From the NCBI GenBank assembly GCA_964390645.1, contig CAYMLL010000261.1, positions 1-11,100 on the forward strand: a stretch of DNA of 11,100 nt, written 5' to 3'. This DNA is from CAYMLL01 sp964390645. Lineage in GTDB: Bacteria; Planctomycetota; UBA8108. The position numbers were made by a program, and so were the translations under genes. Below are positions 6,414 through 11,100 of the stretch, one piece after another (positions within the stretch are counted from its first letter, which is position 1; each line of letters begins with the position of its first letter). The notes under the pieces are model-generated. The model searched no databases. It was given only the letters and a program-made list of their open reading frames with translations, and was not told the DNA's origin.

Positions 6414-8587
6414 CGACAGCCACGACGATGACGACCGACGAAGGCGCCTCACGTGCCGATCACCACGCGGTCTCGAACCCGAGCTTCCTCGTGCTCCTGG
6501 CGGTCCTCCTCGTCGCGGCGCTCGCCCTGCGCGTCGTCTCGATCGAGGCAGACGCACCGACCGACGTCGGCCGCGACCTCGCACTGTCGACCGACGGCAG
6601 CTGGTACACGGCCGCCGCGCTCGACCGAAGGATCCACCGTGATTGCGACATCACCGCGGCCTATGACCGCGCTCCGTACACTCTCTGGGCATCGATCGTC
6701 TACGAGCTCTGCGGACCGACCCTGGCGGCGACGAACCTCATCTCGGTGCCACCGGCGCTGATCGCGATCCTCTTCACCGCGCTGACGGCGCGGCAGTTGC
6801 GCGGCAACACGGCCGGGCTCCTGGCCGCGGCCTTCCTCTCGTTCAACTACAGCTTCCTGGTCTTCAACCGTAACGCGGTCATCTACTCCTTCCTGGCGAT
6901 GGTCGCGGCACTCGTCCTCTACCTCGTCGTGCGGACAGAGCGCCGGCGGCAACCGTGGTCGACCATCGCGGCCTGGACGCTGACGCTCGGCGCGATCGTC
7001 TCGCTGAAGGAGATCCTCATCCTCCTGCTCCCGGCGCTGCTCGTGGCCCGCCCGATCCGGTGCTGGACAACGCGCTCGCTGCGCGGCCGGCCCCTCCGGA
7101 CGCTCACCGTCATGGTCGTCGCGTGCATCGTCACCGCGTCGCTCGGCGTGGCTCTCGATCTCCACGTCATCCTCGCCCAGAAGCTGCGCGACTACTTCGG
7201 CGACACCGGCGCCCGGGACCTCGTCGACCGCGCCCTGACTCTCGAGGAGCGCACCGGCTTCTACCGGGCGCTCGGCGTGCTCGCGCCGCTCGCCCTGCTC
7301 GCGGGGCTCCGGCGCCGTCTCGACCCGGGCGAGCTGCCGCTTCTCGTTGTCGTCACGGCCGGCCTGCTTCTCTTCGCGCCGTTCCGCTACTCGCCGCTGC
7401 GCTACCTGGTCGTGCTGTTTCCGGCGGTCTGCGTGCTCGCCGCCTCGACCGTGACGCTGCTTCTCGGTGCGCCGCGAGAGAACCCCGGCAAGCCCGGAAC
7501 GATCGCCCGGGCACTTCGCGCACTGCTGACGATCTATCTGGCCCACGGCTTCGCGTCGGCGCTGGCCCCCGGATCGACAGCCGCCGCCATGACGCTGTGG
7601 CTGCTCGCGTCGACCGGCATCGTGCTGGGCCTGCGAACGACGACGCCGTGGCGACTGCCGAGCGTCGTCACCGCGCCTCGGATCGCGGCGCTGGCGATCG
7701 CCGCCGCGCTCGGAGTCGAGATGCTGCGCTGCGGCACGGCGTACGCGGACTCGCGATACACGACACGCGCCGCCGTGCGCGAGGTACCGGCAATCCTGGC
7801 GCCCGATGCGGTCGTCTCGGGACTCTTCTCACATCTGCTGACAACCGGGAACCGACTCGATCGCAAGCTCGTCTCGGCCTCGCGATTCGGCGAGGGCGCA
7901 CTGCGGCGCACCTTCGAGCGCCGCGGGGTGACGCACCTGACCATCGAGGGTGGGGAGCAGCTTCCCGGAATTCTGAGCCACTTCGCGGCCGACGGCGCGG
8001 CGCTGCATCACGTCCACACCTTCCACGTCCGGGGGACACCCGTCCTGCTGCTGCGCTTCGAGTTCGCGAGCGCCTTCTACCGACCGTCCACCTACGAGCG
8101 GGGCGTCACCGCCCTCGACGCGGGCCGGCACGACGTCGCCGTGCGCCACTTCGAGGCGGCCGCCCGCGAGTTCCCCGACCGTGCAGCGCCCCTCAGTGCC
8201 CTGGCGGCCGCCCGGCTGGCGGGCGGCGACCCCGAAGCGGCGATCGAGGCCTGCCGTGCAGCACGGCGGCTGAACCCGTGGGACCTGCGGGCGCTGGGCG
8301 TCGAGGCCGACCTTCTGCTGCGCCGTGGTCGCCCGGAGCAGGCCCGCTCACGGCTGGAGGAGATCCGCCGACTGGACCCGGGCAATCGCCCGGTGCTCCG
8401 AGCGCTCGAGCGCCTGCGACGCCGCGACCTCGAACCGCCCGGCACCTCCGGCCGCTCGGCGGCGCCGCGCGGCGCGCCCGCCGGCGAGACCCCGACGGTC
8501 GACCTTGATCGATCCCGGACTGTGAGATGCACGATCGCAGGGGGGCCGGTCGGCGCCGATTTGACGGTTCGCCGCTCAGCATCGTAG
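6410..8587 (+). CDS. GT-C (GT39/ArnT-like) membrane glycosyltransferase with C-terminal TPR repeats
   Basis: A 725-residue protein. Residues about 25-45 form the first helix. A large external loop follows with TDGSWYTAAALD (61-72), the place where GT-C enzymes carry their catalytic acidic residue; Asp62 is the best candidate. About ten further hydrophobic helices run between residues 105 and 440. Such enzymes transfer sugars from polyprenyl-phosphate donors to proteins or glycans on the outer face of the cytoplasmic membrane. After a soluble segment (445-555), three TPR-like repeats lie at about 560-665 (AVRHFEAAAREFPD, AIEACRAARRLNPWD, ARSRLEEIRRLDPGN), then a disordered tail. TPRs on GT-C enzymes may bind the acceptor protein. 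GTG 6410 overlaps the upstream TGA as GTGA; ATG 6428 is an alternative, and neither has a proper ribosome binding site apart from an abutting GAGG. Donor and acceptor are unknown. Confidence 0.8.
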   Translation: MTTATTMTTDEGASRADHHAVSNPSFLVLLAVLLVAALALRVVSIEADAPTDVGRDLALSTDGSWYTAAALDRRIHRDCDITAAYDRAPYTLWASIVYELCGPTLAATNLISVPPALIAILFTALTARQLRGNTAGLLAAAFLSFNYSFLVFNRNAVIYSFLAMVAALVLYLVVRTERRRQPWSTIAAWTLTLGAIVSLKEILILLLPALLVARPIRCWTTRSLRGRPLRTLTVMVVACIVTASLGVALDLHVILAQKLRDYFGDTGARDLVDRALTLEERTGFYRALGVLAPLALLAGLRRRLDPGELPLLVVVTAGLLLFAPFRYSPLRYLVVLFPAVCVLAASTVTLLLGAPRENPGKPGTIARALRALLTIYLAHGFASALAPGSTAAAMTLWLLASTGIVLGLRTTTPWRLPSVVTAPRIAALAIAAALGVEMLRCGTAYADSRYTTRAAVREVPAILAPDAVVSGLFSHLLTTGNRLDRKLVSASRFGEGALRRTFERRGVTHLTIEGGEQLPGILSHFAADGAALHHVHTFHVRGTPVLLLRFEFASAFYRPSTYERGVTALDAGRHDVAVRHFEAAAREFPDRAAPLSALAAARLAGGDPEAAIEACRAARRLNPWDLRALGVEADLLLRRGRPEQARSRLEEIRRLDPGNRPVLRALERLRRRDLEPPGTSGRSAAPRGAPAGETPTVDLDRSRTVRCTIAGGPVGADLTVRRSAS

Positions 8588-8598
8588 GCTTCGCAGTA

Positions 8599-8659
8599 GA
8601 GCCGGCTTTCCCCGGCGCAGGACGGGGTTTCCCGACCCGAAAGGGGCCCGGGACGGCTC
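8599..8659 (+). ncRNA. Possible structured RNA: compact three-way junction after the glycosyltransferase stop
   Basis: Three helices can form at once. P1 pairs GAGCCG (8599-8604) with CGGCTC (8654-8659). P2 pairs CCCCG (8610-8614) with CGGGG (8623-8627) around an 8-base loop. P3 pairs TCCCG (8630-8634) with CGGGA (8649-8653), and inside it CCC-GAAA-GGG (8636-8645) makes a GNRA-capped stem. P3 abuts P1 with no unpaired base. A competing hairpin CTCG-CAGCAA-CGAG (8657-8670) would open P1. The element begins 12 nt after the stop codon. It matches no riboswitch consensus I can recall, and high GC makes chance folds likely. It could be a terminator structure, a structured 3' region or a leader. 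Confidence 0.3.
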
Positions 8660-9026
8660 GCAGCAACGAGTGTCGGCGGCGTCGAGATCGGCTTGCGACA
8701 CGGTCGCGCGGACCATCCGGACTCAAGCTACCCGACGCTCCGACCGACATGGAGAACATGACGACGATGATGACGACCTCGCAGCGCAAGGCTCACGGCC
8801 CCCTCAAGCCGACACCGCTCTCGCTGTCCCGTCGGCGCCGTTCTCTGGTCGACGACCCGCAACTGCCGATGATGCCGAACGACCGGCAGCCGCGCGGCAG
8901 CTTTCCAGGCAAGGGGATCGACCGCCACCACGTGGCGCGTCCGGCCTGAGTCGGCAGCTTCCGGCTCCCCGAACCGAGCGGGCTCGACACGGACTCCGAC
9001 AGCGCTTGATCGGTTCGCCCGACCCC

Positions 9027-9055
9027 TTGATACGGGTCCCGAGGTCGGCTATCGT
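9027..9055 (+). promoter_or_regulatory. Sigma70-like promoter for the DUF1501 gene
   Basis: TTGATA (9027-9032, five of six matches to the -35 consensus) is separated by exactly 17 bp from TATCGT (9050-9055, four of six matches to the -10). Predicted transcription would start near 9062, giving an untranslated leader of about 78 nt before ATG 9140. It is the best promoter match in the window. Confidence 0.5.
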
Positions 9056-9126
9056 GCGGGTATCTGTCACCGCGTCGTGAGCTCGCTCGCCGTCGCCGCA
9101 AGCGTCGAGTGATGCCGCGCCGCCTT

Positions 9127-9131
9127 GGAGG
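9127..9131 (+). promoter_or_regulatory. Ribosome binding site fixing the DUF1501 start
   Basis: GGAGG lies 8 nt before ATG 9140. It overlaps the upstream in-frame TTG at 9125, which therefore is unlikely to be the start. Confidence 0.7.
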
Positions 9132-9139
9132 GCAGCCGC

Positions 9140-10519
9140 ATGCTCCGGATTCTCGCCGGCGACTCGCGACGGTTCTGTGACGGCGTCTCGCGTCGTTCCT
9201 TCCTCGAGATCGGTGGACTGCTCTTCGGAGGGCTGTCTCTGCCGCAGATCCTCGAGGCGCAGGAAGGAGCCAGGCGCCAGGCGCCAGGACGTGATCGTGC
9301 AGCGGCGTCCGCCAGGAGACGGCCCGAGAAGGCCGTCATCATGATCTACCTCCCCGGCGGCCCGCCACACCAGGATCTGTTCGACCTCAAGCCGCAAGCG
9401 CCGCGCGAGATTCGCGGCGAGTTCCGGCCCATCCCGACCCGGGTTCCGGGAATCGAGATCTGCGAGCTCTTGCCCCGGATGGCGGCCCGCATGGACAGAC
9501 TGGTGCCGATCCGCTCCATCGTCGGCGCCACCGGTGCGCACTGGGCGCACCAGTGCATGACCGGTCGCACCACGAAGAATTCGCCGCAAGGCGGCTGGCC
9601 GGAGTTCGGCTCGATGGTCTCGGAGCTCAAGGGAGCGGTCCGTCCGTCGGTGCCGCCCTTCGTCGGGCTCTCGCCGATCATGAAGCACCGGCCGTACAAC
9701 AACGGCTATCCGGGCTTCCTCGGTGTCGCACACGCGCCGTTCCGCCCTACCGGCGAGGGACGCGCCGACTTGACGCTCAACGGGGAGATCCGGCTCTCGC
9801 GCCTCGACGACCGTCGCACCCTGCTCGCCGGCTTCGACCGCTTCCGCCGCGACACCGACGCCGCCGGCCTGATGCAGGGTATGGACGCGTTCAACCAGCA
9901 GGCCTTCGGCATGCTGACCTCGAGCCGCATCGCCGAGGCGCTCGACCTCGATCGAGAGGACCCTCGGGTGCGCGAGCGCTACGGCAAGGGCACGACGAAG
10001 GTCCAGGGCGACGCCGCCCCGCGCATCACCGAGCAGTTCCTCATGGCCCGGCGTCTGGTGGAGGCGGGCGTGCGCTGCGTCACCCTGAGCTACAGCTTCT
10101 GGGACTGGCACGGCGGCAACTTCGAGAATGCCCGGCGGAATCTTCCGGATCTGGACCAGGGCGTCTCGGCACTCGTCGACGACCTTCACCACCGTGGCCT
10201 CGACGAGGACGTGACGGTCGTAGTGTGGGGAGAGTTCGGCCGCACGCCGAAGATCAACAAGAACGCCGGCCGGGATCACTGGCCCGCGGTCTCCTGCGCG
10301 CTGCTCGCCGGCGGCGGCCTGCGCACCGGACAGGTCATCGGCTCGACCGACAGCAACGCGGCCGAGGCGAAGGACCGACCCGTCCACTTCCAGGAGGTGC
10401 TGGCGACGGTCTACCACAACCTCGGCATCGACGTCACCACGGCCACCGTACGCGACTACAACGGCCGACCCCACTACCTCGTGGACGCCGGCCGACTGCC
10501 GATCGCCGAGCTGATCTGA
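9140..10519 (+). CDS. DUF1501 family protein with Tat signal
   Basis: A 459-residue DUF1501 protein, a family with an alkaline-phosphatase/sulfatase-like fold and no settled biochemical role, very abundant in planctomycetes. The twin-arginine signal is VSRRSFLEIGGLLFGGLSL (residues 16-34), followed by a basic low-complexity linker (42-63) that contains a short CCAGGCG tandem repeat at DNA level. The core begins at KAVIMIYLPGGPPHQDLFDLKP (64-85), the typical DUF1501 opening. Family signatures continue with WDWHGGNF (321-328), WGEFGRTPKIN (363-373), GRDHWP (377-382) and GQVIGSTD (397-404). Length and motifs are complete. ATG 9140 fits the ribosome binding site and puts the Tat motif at the usual distance from the N-terminus. 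In planctomycetes such genes often sit beside DUF1549/DUF1553 cytochrome-type genes; none is present here, so this copy is solitary. Confidence 0.93.
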   Translation: MLRILAGDSRRFCDGVSRRSFLEIGGLLFGGLSLPQILEAQEGARRQAPGRDRAAASARRRPEKAVIMIYLPGGPPHQDLFDLKPQAPREIRGEFRPIPTRVPGIEICELLPRMAARMDRLVPIRSIVGATGAHWAHQCMTGRTTKNSPQGGWPEFGSMVSELKGAVRPSVPPFVGLSPIMKHRPYNNGYPGFLGVAHAPFRPTGEGRADLTLNGEIRLSRLDDRRTLLAGFDRFRRDTDAAGLMQGMDAFNQQAFGMLTSSRIAEALDLDREDPRVRERYGKGTTKVQGDAAPRITEQFLMARRLVEAGVRCVTLSYSFWDWHGGNFENARRNLPDLDQGVSALVDDLHHRGLDEDVTVVVWGEFGRTPKINKNAGRDHWPAVSCALLAGGGLRTGQVIGSTDSNAAEAKDRPVHFQEVLATVYHNLGIDVTTATVRDYNGRPHYLVDAGRLPIAELI

Positions 10520-10570
10520 GACGCCCCACGACGACCCTGGGAGACCGGCCCTTTTCGTCCAAGTCGTGAT

Positions 10571-10591
10571 GGCTTTCCGGTTTGGAAAGCC
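10571..10591 (+). terminator. Perfect 8-bp hairpin after the DUF1501 gene
   Basis: GGCTTTCC and GGAAAGCC pair perfectly around a GGTTT loop, 52 bp after the stop codon. It is a likely intrinsic terminator, although no T-run follows, as is common in GC-rich genomes. The 9-mer TCGTGATGG occurs on both sides (10564-10572 and 10595-10603), overlapping the first stem by two bases. Confidence 0.5.
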
Positions 10592-10729
10592 GTATCGTGA
10601 TGGGCCGGTAAGCCGATCGCGCGGCGAATGAAGGGGCGTCTACGAGCCACCGTCCAAGGTCCGATGCCGTTCGCCGGCCTCGCGACCCGGGGCGCGATCT
10701 CGAGGACGAAACCGAGAATCGACACGCAG

Positions 10730-10748
10730 GCTGACAGTCACCGTCAGC
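10730..10748 (+). promoter_or_regulatory. Small hairpin in the leader of the oxidoreductase gene
   Basis: GCTGAC (10730-10735) pairs with GTCAGC (10743-10748) around a 7-base loop. It lies 26 nt before the Shine-Dalgarno sequence. It could influence the leader of this mRNA or be chance. Confidence 0.25.
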
Positions 10749-10774
10749 GGGTGCAGGAAGCCTGGTGATCTCAG

Positions 10775-10781
10775 AAGGAGG
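10775..10781 (+). promoter_or_regulatory. Strong ribosome binding site that selects GTG 10788
   Basis: AAGGAGG is a full Shine-Dalgarno match. An in-frame ATG at 10782 touches it directly with zero spacing, while GTG 10788 lies at 6 nt, so the GTG is the probable start. Confidence 0.75.
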
Positions 10782-10787
10782 ATGCAG

Positions 10788-11100
10788 GTGAAACGTAACA
10801 CCTCTCGTCGTGAATTTCTCAGAAACTCCGCGATGGCGGGCGTGGGGATGTGGGTCGGTAGCACGGTCGTCGGCTCGCCCCGGTCCCCGAACGAGAAGCT
10901 CAACGTCGCCTGCGTCGGCGTCGGCGGCAAGGGCTTCAGCGACATGCAGGCGTGTCGCGGCGAGAACATCGTCGCGGTCTGCGACGCCGACTGGAACCGC
11001 GGCAAGCAGGGATTCAAGGTCGTCCCCAAGGCGGATCGCTACAAGGACTACCGCAAGATGCTCGAGCGCAAGGACATCGACGCGGTCACCGTGTCGACGC
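10788..11100 (+). CDS. Gfo/Idh/MocA family oxidoreductase with Tat signal, 5' part only
   Basis: The first 104 residues of an NAD(P)-dependent sugar or polyol dehydrogenase of the Gfo/Idh/MocA family; the gene continues beyond the window. The N-terminus has the twin-arginine motif SRREFLRNSAMAGVG (residues 6-20), so the enzyme is probably exported folded with its cofactor, as known for glucose-fructose oxidoreductase. The Rossmann fold follows: strand KLNVACVGVGGKG (37-49) with the Gly-rich dinucleotide loop G44-V-G-G-K-G49, then VAVCDAD (62-68), where the acidic residue at the end of strand 2 sets cofactor preference, then YKDYRKMLERKDIDAVTVST (85-104), the start of strand 4. GTG 10788 is chosen for its 6-nt spacing from AAGGAGG. 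The catalytic EKP motif and the C-terminal domain lie outside the window. The substrate is unknown. Confidence 0.9.
   Translation, partial: MKRNTSRREFLRNSAMAGVGMWVGSTVVGSPRSPNEKLNVACVGVGGKGFSDMQACRGENIVAVCDADWNRGKQGFKVVPKADRYKDYRKMLERKDIDAVTVST

Larger units (their letters stand above)
8588..9139. other. 552-bp region without a convincing gene
   Basis: Open frames exist here but look like chance: compositions are Arg/Pro/His-rich, starts lack ribosome binding sites, and none has a recognisable domain. The best candidate, a plus-strand frame from ATG 8758 to 8949, starts MTTMMTTSQRKAHG and has no family resemblance. The stretch holds a possible folded RNA close to the glycosyltransferase stop, an ATGACG-type short repeat at 8758-8778, and a promoter for the DUF1501 gene at its right end. 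Confidence 0.6.

Noticed and set aside
6449..7546. Long minus-strand frame opposite the glycosyltransferase
   Set aside because: Composition is Glu/Arg/Asp-rich shadow of a Leu-rich membrane protein; no domain.
6955..8508. Long plus-strand frame overlapping the glycosyltransferase
   Set aside because: Arg/Pro/Ala-rich out-of-frame reading; the transmembrane and TPR pattern lies in the other frame.
8599..8700. Cyclic-di-GMP (GEMM) or cobalamin riboswitch
   Set aside because: The GNRA-capped arm is suggestive, but the conserved GGACGCAAAGCC-type core of GEMM and the cobalamin-box sequence are absent.
8758..8778. ATGACG-type repeat resembling the start of the glycosyltransferase gene
   Set aside because: Short simple-sequence similarity only; it does not extend and is probably chance.
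8527..8949. 140-codon plus-strand frame after the glycosyltransferase
   Set aside because: Starts inside the glycosyltransferase, crosses the folded region, has no ribosome binding site and no protein-like pattern.
9263..9284. CCAGGCG tandem repeat as a mobile or CRISPR-like repeat
   Set aside because: About two and a half short copies within the DUF1501 linker codons; consistent with local slippage in a disordered segment.
8804..10474. Long minus-strand open frame (556 codons) opposite DUF1501
   Set aside because: Antisense shadow of a clear DUF1501 gene; long antisense frames are normal at this GC content and no domain is visible.

Overview
The window is GC-rich chromosomal DNA that looks like a member of the Planctomycetota. 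It carries three proteins with twin-arginine (Tat) signals from families that planctomycetes carry in many copies: a TIM-barrel sugar isomerase/epimerase-like protein, a DUF1501 protein and a Gfo/Idh/MocA oxidoreductase. It also carries secreted proteins with short HEAT-like helical repeats. This assignment is inferred from family content; there is no rRNA or tRNA to confirm it.

Layout from left to right. Positions 1-1620 (minus strand) hold a two-gene unit: a signal-peptide, single-pass membrane protein of unknown function, then an Nramp-family transporter that overlaps it by 22 bp. The transporter is interrupted by an in-frame TGA at 482-484, although its frame stays open and Nramp-like to the window edge. 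Divergent from this unit, 1813-3465 (plus) encodes a secreted protein with helical repeats. Its 3' end runs into an abnormal G/C homopolymer tract at 3405-3451, so its true C-terminus is uncertain. Convergent to it is a stand-alone receiver-Hpt phosphorelay protein (3575-4459, minus) with a 14-bp palindrome just upstream of its ribosome binding site. Next comes a Tat-exported sugar isomerase/epimerase-like protein (4704-5642, minus).

Divergent from the isomerase is a two-gene plus-strand unit: a predicted lipoprotein with an immunoglobulin-like fold (5778-6413) and, overlapping it by 4 bp, a GT-C/GT39-type membrane glycosyltransferase with C-terminal TPRs (6410-8587). A 552-bp stretch without a convincing gene follows. 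It contains a possible three-way-junction RNA fold just after the glycosyltransferase and a good sigma70-like promoter before the DUF1501 gene (9140-10519). A strong hairpin follows DUF1501, and the window ends inside a Tat-signal Gfo/Idh/MocA oxidoreductase gene that starts at a GTG at 10788.

The units do not form one obvious pathway. The isomerase and the oxidoreductase fit extracytoplasmic sugar or polyol metabolism, the lipoprotein and glycosyltransferase fit envelope glycosylation, and the receiver-Hpt protein is an orphan signalling relay. I found no CRISPR array, transposase, phage gene, tRNA or rRNA, and no gene cluster that clearly amounts to a new system. The points most worth checking are the interrupted transporter, the homopolymer tract and the folded intergenic RNA.
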